Positions 1-7,749 of a DNA stretch of 12,540 nucleotides are shown here, one piece after another. Within the stretch, counting starts at the first letter, position 1. Every line of letters starts with the position of its first letter. Made by a program: the position numbers and the translations under genes. Source of the DNA: Streptosporangiaceae bacterium (GTDB lineage: Bacteria > Actinomycetota > Actinomycetes > Streptosporangiales > Streptosporangiaceae); contig JASIJN010000366.1 in NCBI GenBank assembly GCA_030050125.1, positions 1 through 12,540 of the forward strand, given 5' to 3'. The notes beneath the pieces were generated by a model. It worked only from the letters and a program-made list of their open reading frames with translations, had not been told where the DNA came from and ran no database searches.

Positions 1-1553
1 ACCAGGCCGCCGCCAACGCCTCGAGCGCCATTCGCGCCGACGGTTCGGGCGGCATCCGTCACGTCGTCATCCTGATGATGGAGAACCGCTCGTTCGACCA
101 CTTCCTAGGCTGGGTGCCCGGAGCCGACGGCCGACACGACCTCACGTACGTGTCCGCGGTTGACGGCAACACCTATCCGAACTATCCGCTCGCCCCGGAC
201 TTCCAGGGCTGCGGGTACAGCGACCCGGACCACAGCTGGGAGGGCTGGCTCGTCGAATACAACTACGGCAAGCTGGACGGCTTCCTGCAGCGGCCGACGA
301 CCCCGCCCGGCAACCCGGGCGTGACGCTCGCCGCCGCGAACACGTTCCCGGTCGGCTACTACACCAACTTCAACCCGGACGGGACCCGCAAGGCACTGCC
401 GGACCTGCCCGTCGTCGGCGCGCTCGCCGAGAGTTACACGACGCTGGACCGCTACTTCTGCGCGTTCGCCGGAGAGACGTATCCGAACCGCTTCTACCAG
501 CACGCGGGCCAGACCGACCGGGACCACAATTCCGAGGTGGCGTCCGCGCTGCCGACCATCTGGGATCAGCTCTCCCCCATCCCCAACTCCGCCGGCATTC
601 CCACCGGCGGCTACTACTACCGGGACGCGCCGTTCCTCGCGCTGTGGGCCAGCCCCGCCATCGAGCCGGGGGCAACCTTCAAGTACCAGGCGTTCATGCA
701 CCCCTTCTCCGACGCCGACGCCGCCACGGCCGCGCTCTCCTCCGGGACGTCGTTCGTCACGGCCTGCCAGAACGGCACGCTGCCGAACGTCTGCTACATC
801 GATCCCGCCTTCGACAACGAGGGGACCGGCACCTCCGGGGACGACCATCCGCTGGGCGACGTCAGGCTCGGCGAGCGGTTCATCGCCGACGCTTACCACG
901 CGCTGGCCGACAACGGCTACCTCGACGACACGGTCTTCATCGTGACCTTCGACGAATGGGGCGGCTTCTACGACCACGTGCGGCCACCGCAGGTCATCGA
1001 CGACACCAACCCGGCCGATGTCATGCATGCCGGCGACAGCACCACGCCTACCGATGGCCAGCTCTACCCCAACTACAGGCAGCTCGGCTTCCGGGTTCCC
1101 TGCATCGTGGTGTCCAACCTGGCGCAGCCGCGCCGGATCGTGCACGGGGGCCCGTTCGAGCACTGCTCCAGCCTCGCGCTGATCGAATCCACCTTCGGCC
1201 TGACGCCACTGACCGCCCGCGACCGGAACGCGCGCAACCTCCAGGAGGCCCTGCTCCCGTTCCCCGTGCCCGCCCCCTACGCGGTGGCGCCGTCCTCGAT
1301 CCCGACGAGTTCCGACGTGATCGGCCCGGCGATCAGCCCGCCGTCCGAGTCGCTGCTGCAGGTGCTCGAGGGCACCGCAGCCTTCGACCCGGCCGACATC
1401 TGCTCCGCCGACAGCGTGCAGTCGGTGTCCCCGGCGCCGGTCAACTTCCCGCCGCTACCCCAGACCTTCGGCGGAATCCCCGGCCTGACCGGGACCTCCG
1501 GCATGGCGGACATGTTCAGGAACTACAACGCCAGCGGCGCCCAGCAGGGCTGA
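1..1553 (+). CDS. Phospholipase C / phosphoesterase-family protein, 5' end missing
   Basis: The reading frame is open from the first complete codon (base 3) to TGA at 1551-1553, so the gene starts upstream of the window. The ATG at 75 lies inside the conserved N-terminal motif ([16 protein letters not shown]) and is not the true start. This motif is the hallmark of the bacterial phosphoesterase family that includes phospholipase C and acid phosphatases, which hydrolyse phosphate esters outside the cytoplasm. Other family blocks are visible: [13 protein letters not shown] near base 472, a [13 protein letters not shown] segment near 838, and [15 protein letters not shown] near 934, with the Asp, Glu and His expected of the metal site. 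Family members are usually exported, often by Tat, but any signal peptide would be off the left edge. The substrate cannot be assigned. The last 99 bases overlap the convergent oxidoreductase gene, and a perfect hairpin begins 5 bases after the stop. Confidence 0.9.
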   Translation, partial: QAAANASSAIRADGSGGIRHVVILMMENRSFDHFLGWVPGADGRHDLTYVSAVDGNTYPNYPLAPDFQGCGYSDPDHSWEGWLVEYNYGKLDGFLQRPTTPPGNPGVTLAAANTFPVGYYTNFNPDGTRKALPDLPVVGALAESYTTLDRYFCAFAGETYPNRFYQHAGQTDRDHNSEVASALPTIWDQLSPIPNSAGIPTGGYYYRDAPFLALWASPAIEPGATFKYQAFMHPFSDADAATAALSSGTSFVTACQNGTLPNVCYIDPAFDNEGTGTSGDDHPLGDVRLGERFIADAYHALADNGYLDDTVFIVTFDEWGGFYDHVRPPQVIDDTNPADVMHAGDSTTPTDGQLYPNYRQLGFRVPCIVVSNLAQPRRIVHGGPFEHCSSLALIESTFGLTPLTARDRNARNLQEALLPFPVPAPYAVAPSSIPTSSDVIGPAISPPSESLLQVLEGTAAFDPADICSADSVQSVSPAPVNFPPLPQTFGGIPGLTGTSGMADMFRNYNASGAQQG

Positions 1554-2582
1554 CGATCGTTGCTCGCCCGGGCCGATGGCCCGGGCGAGCAACTCGTAGC
1601 TGGCCAGCCGGTCGCCGTGCGAGAAGGAACTCGTCGTCACCATGAGCTCGTCGGCGCCGGTGCTCGCCACGAGCCGGTCCAGCAGCCCGACGACCGTGGC
1701 CGGATCGCCGACCACGTCCGAGCCGGTTGCCTCCGCGATCACCGTCTGCTCGGCCGCTGAGTAGGGACGCTCGGCGGCCTCCTCCGGGCTTGGCAGCGTG
1801 GAGGGACGGCCGGCCCGAAGACGCAGCATGGACAGCCGCGACGATCCGTGCAGCCAGTGCGCCGCCTCGGCGTCCTGCGCGCAGAGCACCGACACGCTGA
1901 TGAGGCAATACGGCTCCGCGAGCCCCGCGGAGGGCCTGAAGGTCCGGCGGTACAGGGCAAGCGCGGGCCTGGCGTTGGCGACGCTGAAATGGTAGGCGAA
2001 GGCGAACGGCAAGCCGAGCAGGCCGGCCATCTCGGCGCTGTAACCCGTGGACCCGAGCAGCCACACGGCCGGCTCGTTGCCCTCGGCCGGGATGGCACGG
2101 ATCTGGCCGGCCGACCAGTCCTGCGCGGGGCGGCCGACGAAGTATGCCCGCAGCTCCGCGAGCTGACGGGCAAAGTCCGGGGCCGGCAGCCCTCCGGTGC
2201 TGCGGCGCAGCGCCGCCGCCGTCGCGCGATCGGTGCCCGGAGCCCGCCCGATCCCCAGATCGATCCGGCCGGGGTACATCGCCTCGAGCATGCCGAACTG
2301 CTCCGCCACGGTGAGCGGAGCATGGTTGGGGAGCATCACGCCGCCCGAGCCGACCCGGATCGCGGAGGTCGCCGACGCGAGCCGGCCGGCCAGGACCGCC
2401 GGCGCCGAGCTGGCGATGCCCGGCATGTTGTGGTGCTCGGCCACCCAGTACCGGGTGAACCCCCACCGCTCCGCGTGCCGGGCGAGGTCGACGCTCCGGG
2501 ACAGCGCCTCGCCCGTCGATCCCCCGGTCGGAACCGGGCACAGGTCGAGCACCGACAGGGGAACGCCGAGGCCGCCGGTCAC
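1455..2582 (-). CDS. LLM-class flavin-dependent oxidoreductase (luciferase-like, MsnO8-type)
   Basis: The product is a bacterial-luciferase-like TIM-barrel protein expected to use reduced flavin (FMNH2 or F420H2) in the cytoplasm; the substrate is unknown. Family motifs are clear: [11 protein letters not shown] at the N-terminus (residues 10-20), [11 protein letters not shown] (about 45-55), [14 protein letters not shown] (about 77-90) and [11 protein letters not shown] (about 108-118). I chose GTG at 2582 because the recognisable family sequence begins just after it. The frame stays open to 2720, but that extension has no family resemblance and would run over the -35 element of the B12 operon. 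No convincing ribosome binding site precedes GTG 2582, so the start is uncertain; an in-frame GTG near SVLDL is an alternative. The 376-aa product is longer than the usual 330-345 aa. The extra C-terminal part, after about residue 335, is the antisense of the phosphoesterase 3' end and is probably non-essential. The gene is divergent from the cobalamin operon. Confidence 0.87.
   Translation of the reverse strand: MTGGLGVPLSVLDLCPVPTGGSTGEALSRSVDLARHAERWGFTRYWVAEHHNMPGIASSAPAVLAGRLASATSAIRVGSGGVMLPNHAPLTVAEQFGMLEAMYPGRIDLGIGRAPGTDRATAAALRRSTGGLPAPDFARQLAELRAYFVGRPAQDWSAGQIRAIPAEGNEPAVWLLGSTGYSAEMAGLLGLPFAFAYHFSVANARPALALYRRTFRPSAGLAEPYCLISVSVLCAQDAEAAHWLHGSSRLSMLRLRAGRPSTLPSPEEAAERPYSAAEQTVIAEATGSDVVGDPATVVGLLDRLVASTGADELMVTTSSFSHGDRLASYELLARAIGPGEQRSSALLGAAGVVVPEHVRHAGGPGQAGDSAEGLG
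1559..1593. terminator. Perfect 16-bp inverted repeat, likely bidirectional terminator
   Basis: Arms at 1559-1574 and 1578-1593 are exact reverse complements separated by a 3-base loop (GAT). The stem is very GC-rich. It starts 5 bases after the phosphoesterase stop, which is the expected place for a rho-independent terminator. No T-tract follows on either strand, as is common for actinobacterial hairpin terminators. It lies inside the coding sequence of the opposing oxidoreductase, where it encodes residues around [12 protein letters not shown] terminator role is inferred; the repeat itself is directly seen. Confidence 0.7.
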
Positions 2583-2708
2583 GAGCGAAAGATTGCCAGG
2601 ACCGGACCTGGGCAGCAACCGCCGCGGGATTACCGCCAGGCCGTGACGATCTCGTCGGCGAGGCTCCCGAGCGTTGTCTGGCCAATTCGCCTGTGCCGGG
2701 ACGAACGG

Positions 2709-2737
2709 TTGACACGGCACTACGGCGTAGCTATGTT
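2709..2737 (+). promoter_or_regulatory. Sigma-70-type (HrdB-like) promoter of the cobalamin operon
   Basis: A perfect -35 hexamer TTGACA (2709-2714) is followed after exactly 17 bases by TATGTT (2732-2737), a 4-of-6 match to the -10 consensus. Transcription would start near 2744, just upstream of the riboswitch aptamer. This is the best promoter match noticed in the window. It predicts constitutive transcription, with control by the riboswitch. Confidence 0.65.
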
Positions 2738-2743
2738 GCCCGT

Positions 2744-2895
2744 GGCTGCCCGTTGAGGGCGGCCGGCTCAGCTTGCAGCGAAGTCCGGTGTGAACCCGGC
2801 GCTGTCCCGCAACGGTGATGCCTCCTGGTGAGGATGAGCCCGGTCGCCTGCGGCTGGGTCCGCGAGTCCAGGCCCCCGGAGGAGGAGCACGGTTC
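2744..2895 (+). promoter_or_regulatory. Cobalamin (B12) riboswitch aptamer
   Basis: The conserved core of the cobalamin riboswitch is easy to read at 2777-2820. GAAGTCCGGTGTGAACCCGG is followed by CGCTGTCCCGCAACGGTGA, close to the family consensus GAAgCCGGTGnnAAnCCGGnGCnGnCCCGCnACtGTnA. A variable arm follows (2821-2860), then a degenerate B12-box-like segment (GCGAGTCCAGG, 2862-2872). The element lies in a leader of about 220 bases ahead of a B12-type transporter gene, the expected setting. It is predicted to bind adenosylcobalamin or another corrinoid and switch off expression. The outer boundaries are approximate because the P1 stem was not folded computationally. Confidence 0.9.
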
Positions 2896-2931
2896 GCACG
2901 GGCCAGCTGGGCGCGGTCCGCGGGCTGCTCG

Positions 2932-2959
2932 TCCTCCGTTAGCTGCGGAGGAGACAGCT
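2932..2959 (+). promoter_or_regulatory. Riboswitch expression platform with ribosome-binding-site hairpin
   Basis: The strong ribosome binding site GGAGGAG (2947-2953) sits 7 bases before the ATG at 2961. The segment TCCTCCG (2932-2938) is exactly complementary to CGGAGGA (2946-2952), giving a 7-bp stem with a 7-base loop that would bury the site. An alternative stem pairs AGCTG (2941-2945) with CAGCT (2955-2959) and would present the site in its loop. The two stems cannot form together. This indicates translational control by the upstream riboswitch, with the first stem as the probable OFF state. The pairing is seen directly; the assignment of ON and OFF states is inferred. Confidence 0.75.
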
Positions 2960-2960
2960 G

Positions 2961-4205
2961 ATGGACCGGAAGGATAAGCCACGGCTGCCAGCGGCCGCGT
3001 TCACGGCAATCGTGGCGGCGAGCATGCTCGCGGCGTGCGGGACGTCATCGTCTGGTAACGGATCGAGTCCGGGGTCCGCCGGTCAAGCCAGGCCCAACCT
3101 GACGTCCGGATGCGTGACCTCGTACCACAAGGGCGTGGACTACTTCCCTGCCAAGGTGAAGCCGTCGAAGGCAGCGGGCTTTGAGGTCTCCTACCACGAC
3201 AGCTACAAGGTGGTCACCGTCAACCAGCCGTACCAGGGCGGCAAGCCGGTCTCGTACGTGCTGGTCCAGTGCGGCACGCCCGCGCCGAAGCTGACCGGGT
3301 CCCTGGCCTCGGCCGAGGTCATCCAGGTCCCGGTCGCCCGGATCGACGCGGAGTCGACCACGCAGCTCCCCGACTTCGACCTGCTCGGCTCGGTCGGCGA
3401 CCTGGTCGGCGTGGCCGACACCGCGCTCGTCAACACGCCGTCGGTGGTCGCGAGGATCAAGGCCGGCAAGATTTCCCAGTTCGAGGCCACCGGGACGCTG
3501 AACACCGAGCAGGTGCTCGCGGCAGCGCCCGGCCTGTTCCTCACCCAGGGCGTGAGCAACCCCGCGTACGCCCAGCTGCAGGCCTCTGGCGTCAAGGTCG
3601 TGGCCGACAGCGACTGGCTGGCGTCCACGCCGCTCGGCCGGGCCCAGTGGATCGAGTTCGTGTCTTTGTTCCTGAACAAGGAGGCCGAAGCCACGGAGCA
3701 GTACGACAAGATCGCCAGCTCGTACGGCCGGCTGGTGGCCTTGGCGGCGAGCGTCAAGGACAGGCCGACCACACTGGAAGGCGACGAGTACAAGGGCACC
3801 TGGTACGCGGCCGGCGGAACGAGCTACGTCGCCGCCGAGTTGCGCGACGCCGGGGCGGACTATGTATTCGCCGGCGACGACTCGACCGGTTCGCTGAGCC
3901 TCAGCATTGAGACGATCCTCCAGAAGGGTTCGCAGGCGCGGTTCTGCGTGGACGCGGACAACGGCAGCTACCAGACCATCCAGCAGGCCTACACGGTCGA
4001 CCCCCGCTACAAGCAGCTTGCCTGCTTCCGCGACGACAACGTGTGGGAGTACACCAAGGACGTCAACGCCGGCGGCGGCAACGACTACTTCGAGGAGGGA
4101 GTGGTCCGCCCCGACCTGGTCCTCGCCGACCTGATCGCCATCTTCCATCCCAGCCTGGAACCGCATCACGTGTTCACGTTCTACGAGAAGGTGCCGCCAG
4201 GCTGA
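2961..4205 (+). CDS. btuF: ABC transporter substrate-binding lipoprotein, probable corrinoid binder (BtuF-like)
   Basis: This 414-aa protein begins with a short basic N-terminus, a hydrophobic stretch and a lipobox, L-A-A-C with Cys26, followed by a Ser/Gly/Asn-rich linker. It is therefore predicted to be a lipoprotein on the outer face of the membrane. The rest resembles the FecB/BtuF periplasmic-binding family (two lobes joined by a helix), with blocks such as [32 protein letters not shown] and [19 protein letters not shown]. Homologues bind ferric siderophores, haem or cobalamin. The cobalamin assignment rests on the riboswitch directly upstream and the adenosyltransferase in the same operon. 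The start is fixed by GGAGGAG 7 bases upstream. The stop (TGA, 4203-4205) overlaps the permease ATG by one base. Confidence 0.85.
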   Translation: MDRKDKPRLPAAAFTAIVAASMLAACGTSSSGNGSSPGSAGQARPNLTSGCVTSYHKGVDYFPAKVKPSKAAGFEVSYHDSYKVVTVNQPYQGGKPVSYVLVQCGTPAPKLTGSLASAEVIQVPVARIDAESTTQLPDFDLLGSVGDLVGVADTALVNTPSVVARIKAGKISQFEATGTLNTEQVLAAAPGLFLTQGVSNPAYAQLQASGVKVVADSDWLASTPLGRAQWIEFVSLFLNKEAEATEQYDKIASSYGRLVALAASVKDRPTTLEGDEYKGTWYAAGGTSYVAAELRDAGADYVFAGDDSTGSLSLSIETILQKGSQARFCVDADNGSYQTIQQAYTVDPRYKQLACFRDDNVWEYTKDVNAGGGNDYFEEGVVRPDLVLADLIAIFHPSLEPHHVFTFYEKVPPG

Positions 4206-5341
4206 TGACCTCCTCGGTGGACGCGCCGCCCGGTTCCGGGGGTCGCCGGGAACCGGGCGACCGGCCCGGGGCTGGCGGGAAGATCCGTCCACAGGAGGCC
4301 CGCCGGAACGGATGGGCCATGGTCCGGCTCGCGGCGCTGGCCGGCGTCCTGCTCGCGGTCGTCGTCGCGGGGATCGTGCTGGGGTCGGTCCGCCTGCCAC
4401 TGGCCGACGTGGTCCGCGCGCTGGCCGGGCGGCCGACCCCGCCCGGGGACTGGGCGATCATCCACGAGGTCCGGCTGCCGAGGACCATCACCGCGACCTT
4501 CTGCGGTGCGGCTCTGGGCGTGGCCGGCCTGCAGATGCAGACGCTGTTCCGGAACCCGCTGGCCGATCCGTTCGTGCTCGGGATTTCCTCTGGCGCGAGC
4601 CTGGGCGTGGCCGCGGTCGTGCTGCTCGCCGGATCAGCAGCTGATGTCGAGGCGTTCGGGTCCGGGCTGGGCTTGGTGGGCGACCTGACCAGCGTGACCG
4701 CGGCGTGCATCGGAGCCGGGCTGGTGATGGCCGTCGTGCTGGCCGCCGGCCGGGTCGTGCGCTCCTCGACCACGCTCCTGCTGCTCGGGGTCATGGTGAG
4801 CTACCTGGTGTCGGCAGGGGTCACGGTGCTGCTGGCCGGCGCTTCCCCGCAGCGGGTCCAGGAATACATCGAGTGGGGGTTCGGCAGCTTCGAGGGCGTC
4901 ACCTGGCCGGATCTCCACGTCCTCGTGCCGGTCCTGACTCTGGGGCTGATCGCCGGAGCTGCCAGCATCAAACCGCTCAACGCACTGCTGCTGGGCGAGC
5001 GTTACGCCGCCACCATGGGTATCCGCGTGCGGCAGGCGCGGGTCCTCCTGATCGCGACGTCGTCGGTCCTGGCCGGCAGCGTCACGGCGTTCGCCGGGCC
5101 GATCTGGTTCCTCGGCATGGCGGTCCCGCACGTCGCGCGCTCGGTGCTGCGCACCGCCGACCACCGGCTGCTGGTCCCGGGCTGCATCCTCATCGGCGCC
5201 AGCATGGCCCTCGCCGCAGACGTCCTGGCCCAGCTGCCGGGCCAGGACATACTGCCGCTCAATGCCGTCAACGCGGTGCTCGGCGCGCCCGTCGTCGTGA
5301 TCGTGCTGATCCGCGCCAGCCGCCGGTCCAGCCAGCTATGA
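4205..5341 (+). CDS. btuC: FecCD-family ABC transporter permease, probable corrinoid importer (BtuC-like)
   Basis: This 378-aa integral membrane protein carries the family signatures LPRTITATFCGAALGVAGLQ (residues 91-110), RNPLADPFVLGISSGASLG (116-134), the ATPase-coupling segment LLGERYAATMGI (262-273) and GPIWFLGMAVPHVAR (298-312). The length fits a roughly ten-helix BtuC-type subunit. The first 35 or so residues are Pro/Gly/Arg-rich and cytoplasmic, with the first membrane helix at about 41-60. The ATG at 4205 overlaps the preceding stop (TGATG), indicating translational coupling; a later ATG at 4319 would remove the N-terminal tail but lose the coupling. The homodimer would form the channel for the substrate delivered by the upstream lipoprotein. 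Confidence 0.9.
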   Translation: MTSSVDAPPGSGGRREPGDRPGAGGKIRPQEARRNGWAMVRLAALAGVLLAVVVAGIVLGSVRLPLADVVRALAGRPTPPGDWAIIHEVRLPRTITATFCGAALGVAGLQMQTLFRNPLADPFVLGISSGASLGVAAVVLLAGSAADVEAFGSGLGLVGDLTSVTAACIGAGLVMAVVLAAGRVVRSSTTLLLLGVMVSYLVSAGVTVLLAGASPQRVQEYIEWGFGSFEGVTWPDLHVLVPVLTLGLIAGAASIKPLNALLLGERYAATMGIRVRQARVLLIATSSVLAGSVTAFAGPIWFLGMAVPHVARSVLRTADHRLLVPGCILIGASMALAADVLAQLPGQDILPLNAVNAVLGAPVVVIVLIRASRRSSQL

Positions 5342-6447
5342 GCATCCCGGGCCTGAGCCTGCCGCTCCGTGACCATTCGCACGGCGAGGAGCCAGCGCTG
5401 CGCCTGGAGGGCCTGGATGTCGGTTACGGCAGGGGCAGCCGGCGGCGGACGGTGCTGGGGAGCATCACCACCGACCTGGCGGCCGGTGAGCTTGCCTGCC
5501 TGGTCGGCCCCAACGGGGCGGGCAAATCGACGTTGCTGCGCAGCGTTGCCGGGCTGCAGCCAGTGCTCGGCGGGCGGGTGCTGCTGGCCGGGGTGCCGCT
5601 CGCGCGGCTGAGCCGCCGCCAGGTGGCCAGGCAGGCGGCCGCCGTGCTGACCGACCGCGTCGAGCCGGGCCAACTGCGCGCCCGCGACGTGGTGGCGCTC
5701 GGCCGGCACCCGCACACGGACTGGACGGGCCGACTCCGCCCGGATGACCAGGACGCCGTCGACGTGGCGCTCACTCAGGCCGGCGCGGCGGATCTGGCGG
5801 CCTGGCAGTTCGGCGAGCTGTCGGATGGCCAGCGGCAGCGAGTCCTGATCGCGCGGGCGCTCGCCCAGCAGCCGCGCGTGCTGCTGCTCGACGAGCCGAC
5901 GGCGTTCCTGGATCCGCCAGCCCGGATCGGCCTGCTGGCGCTGCTGGCCAGCATCGCCGCCAGCGGGAGTGTCGCGGTGCTTGTGTGCACCCACGATCTG
6001 GAACTGGCGGCGAGAACCGCGGACAAGTTGTGGGTCGCGGACGGCGGGACTCTAACGTGCGGGGCGCCCGAGGACCTGGCCCACGCCGGCATCCTGGCCG
6101 ACGCATTCACCAGCGAAGGCACGGAGTTCGACGTGGCCACCCTCGGCTTCACGGCGGCCGATGCGCGACGGCCTGCGGCTGCCATCGACGGCGACGGACC
6201 TGAGCGCGTGCTGGCCGCGCACGCCCTGCGCCGGGCAGGCTACCGGATCGCCGGCCCCGCAGACCCTGCCGACGTCCGGGTGCGGGTCCGGCCCGGACCC
6301 GGGCACCAGATTCGTTCCGCGCTTTGCTGGCGCGGATCGGCCACGGCCCACGTCAGCTTTGACGCGCTGGCCAGACACGCGCGCAGCCTTCGCGACCCGG
6401 CCGCTCAGATGCCCGGTGCGCAGACCAGTGAGGAGAACATGGCATGA
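5338..6447 (+). CDS. btuD: ABC transporter ATPase (BtuD/FecE-like) with an extra C-terminal region
   Basis: This 369-aa protein powers import. Walker A GPNGAGKST is at 57-65, the signature LSDGQ at 161-165, Walker B VLLLDEP at 181-187 and the H-loop THD at 218-220. At the usual Q-loop position the sequence reads VLTDR (103-107), a variant I recall from other BtuD/FecE-type proteins. The ATPase core ends near residue 260. About 105 further residues follow, including FDVATLGFTAADA and a segment VLAAHALRRAGYRIAGPADP that looks like a small folded domain; most FecE/BtuD proteins stop at 255-275 aa. The function of this tail is unknown. The ATG at 5338 overlaps the permease stop by 4 bases (ATGA) and has no ribosome binding site of its own, so translation is probably coupled. 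Confidence 0.9.
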   Translation: MSIPGLSLPLRDHSHGEEPALRLEGLDVGYGRGSRRRTVLGSITTDLAAGELACLVGPNGAGKSTLLRSVAGLQPVLGGRVLLAGVPLARLSRRQVARQAAAVLTDRVEPGQLRARDVVALGRHPHTDWTGRLRPDDQDAVDVALTQAGAADLAAWQFGELSDGQRQRVLIARALAQQPRVLLLDEPTAFLDPPARIGLLALLASIAASGSVAVLVCTHDLELAARTADKLWVADGGTLTCGAPEDLAHAGILADAFTSEGTEFDVATLGFTAADARRPAAAIDGDGPERVLAAHALRRAGYRIAGPADPADVRVRVRPGPGHQIRSALCWRGSATAHVSFDALARHARSLRDPAAQMPGAQTSEENMA

Positions 6448-6995
6448 ACACCACCCGGGGCGTGATCGCCGAGGAACCCGGCAACGGCATCGTCGAGGTC
6501 TTTCCCCTGCCGACCGACGAAGCAACGCTGACCTCCCTGGTCACCGACATCTTTACCGACTGGTGGGAACACATCCACTTCGGCGTCATCGTCCAGGGCG
6601 CGGCATGGGAGGTCGCCGCGCCGTGCGCTCCCGTCCGCATCGGCTCCCTCGACGGGTACATCACCGTCAACTTCGGCCGCTGGCACTTCCACCTGTGCAT
6701 CGGCGAGCACACCGCATCCGGTCCGGAGCTGGGCAGGATCCGCCGCTGCGCGCGCGCCGAGATGTACCGGATCCTGTACGACGACAAGCCGGGCAGCTGG
6801 GGGGTGCGGCTGTTCAACGGCGAGGGCACGCAGTTGATGACCGTCCTGCTCCCGCACCCGTGGCTCAGCGACACCCAGCAGCCGCTCGCAGAGCCGCAAT
6901 GGGACCGGCTCGAGGCATGGGACACGCTGAGGGCAGGTTACCTCCAGGTCGGGCCCGACCCGCTGGATCGTACCGCCACCGGTTTTGCCCACTGA
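6444..6995 (+). CDS. Conserved-looking protein of unknown function with an HxHxCxxxH motif
   Basis: I do not recognise a characterised family for this 183-aa protein. It has no signal peptide or membrane helix and should be cytoplasmic. Its centre is rich in potential metal ligands: WEHIHFG (His43, His45), Cys61, and GRWHFHLCIGEH (His81, His83, Cys85, His89), plus Cys102. Trp, Phe and Tyr are frequent around these, suggesting a folded pocket. The ATG at 6444 overlaps the ATPase stop by 4 bases and has its own ribosome binding site (AGGAG, 6431-6435, 8 bases upstream). It lies between the importer genes and the FhuF-like and adenosyltransferase genes, so a role in corrinoid or cobalt handling after import is plausible. 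That role is inferred from position alone. Confidence 0.85.
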   Translation: MNTTRGVIAEEPGNGIVEVFPLPTDEATLTSLVTDIFTDWWEHIHFGVIVQGAAWEVAAPCAPVRIGSLDGYITVNFGRWHFHLCIGEHTASGPELGRIRRCARAEMYRILYDDKPGSWGVRLFNGEGTQLMTVLLPHPWLSDTQQPLAEPQWDRLEAWDTLRAGYLQVGPDPLDRTATGFAH

Positions 6996-6997
6996 GC

Positions 6998-7004
6998 GAG
7001 AGGA
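6998..7004 (+). promoter_or_regulatory. Ribosome binding site fixing the GTG start of the FhuF-like gene
   Basis: GAGAGGA is 7 bases upstream of GTG 7012. The in-frame ATG at 6985 lies inside the preceding gene and has no such site, so GTG 7012 is preferred. Confidence 0.7.
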
Positions 7005-7011
7005 CTGGACC

Positions 7012-7749
7012 GTGACCGGAGCGGAATTCGGGCTCGCCCGGCTCGCGCGGATCGGCCCGTACTTCGCCCTGCTGGACGGGGGATCTGCGGGCGACGACGT
7101 CGGCTTCGAGCCGGTCACCGGCCTCATCGCGGACACGACGCAGGGGGCTGCGAGGCTCCGCGAGCGGATCGACGACGTGTCCGCCCGGCTCGGCACGACG
7201 CAGCGATGGATCGGCGCATCGATCCTGTTCCAGGGCTGGGCCGCCCGCCTCACATCGATCTACTCCGGGTCCGCCGTCCTGCGCGGCCCGGTACCCGACC
7301 TCGCCGCGGCCCGGCTGCACTACCGCGTGCCGCCGGCCGGCCCGGTAGACCTGCTGGCCGCGCCCCTGGTCGCGACGGACCTCGGCACCGGCTGGCTCAT
7401 GCTCGCCGGCCATCTCGACCTGCTGGCCGCCGCCATCCGGCGTCAGGTCCGCATCGGGCGGCACCTGCTGCGCGGCAACCTGGCGTCGGCGCTCGCCGGG
7501 TCGCTGGCGGCGCTCGACCGCGCCGGACACGGGCCGCTGGACGAACTCATCAGCCATGCCTGGGCCCAGCCCGCCGAGCTGCGCCGTTACGGCCAATGGC
7601 GAGTCGCGGCAGGCGGCCCGCGATACGCGCGCACAACCTGCTGCGGCTACACCAGGCTGGCCGGCGGCCGCCGCTGCGGCGACTGCTCGCTCAGCTGGCG
7701 CCAAGCCAGTTCGCAAGGACTAGAAGGAAGGGGACAGACGGGCCGATGA
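7012..7749 (+). CDS. FhuF-like [2Fe-2S] protein, candidate corrinoid reductase
   Basis: This 245-aa protein ends with CC-x10-C-x2-C (Cys210, Cys211, Cys222, Cys225: TTCCGYTRLAGGRRCGDC). This is the unusual iron-sulfur motif of FhuF, the E. coli ferric-siderophore reductase. The upstream region, with ASILFQGWAARLTSIYSGSAVL at about 69-90, is consistent with the FhuF/IucA-IucC-associated reductase fold. No signal peptide is seen, so it should act in the cytoplasm. FhuF proteins reduce ferric iron in imported siderophores. Here the gene lies in a B12-riboswitch operon and overlaps the adenosyltransferase start by 4 bases (ATGA), so the likely substrate is the cobalt centre of an imported corrinoid. 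That substrate is inferred; a siderophore reductase under B12 control is the alternative. Confidence 0.85.
   Translation: MTGAEFGLARLARIGPYFALLDGGSAGDDVGFEPVTGLIADTTQGAARLRERIDDVSARLGTTQRWIGASILFQGWAARLTSIYSGSAVLRGPVPDLAAARLHYRVPPAGPVDLLAAPLVATDLGTGWLMLAGHLDLLAAAIRRQVRIGRHLLRGNLASALAGSLAALDRAGHGPLDELISHAWAQPAELRRYGQWRVAAGGPRYARTTCCGYTRLAGGRRCGDCSLSWRQASSQGLEGRGQTGR

Noticed and set aside
105..1163. Long antisense open frame opposite the phosphoesterase
   Set aside because: It is a GC-rich shadow frame (Arg/Gly/Val-rich, no motifs) opposite a gene with clear family signatures.
2583..2720. Extending the oxidoreductase to an upstream start at 2720 (421 aa)
   Set aside because: The added 46 residues are Arg/Pro-rich without family resemblance and overlap the TTGACA box of the B12 operon; family sequence begins only after GTG 2582.
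3045..4400. 451-aa antisense open frame opposite the binding-protein gene
   Set aside because: Composition is Arg/Asp/Val/Leu-rich without any domain and mirrors the codon bias of the lipoprotein gene on the plus strand.
6985..7011. ATG at 6985 as the start of the FhuF-like protein
   Set aside because: It lies inside the preceding gene with no ribosome binding site; GTG 7012 has GAGAGGA 7 bases upstream.
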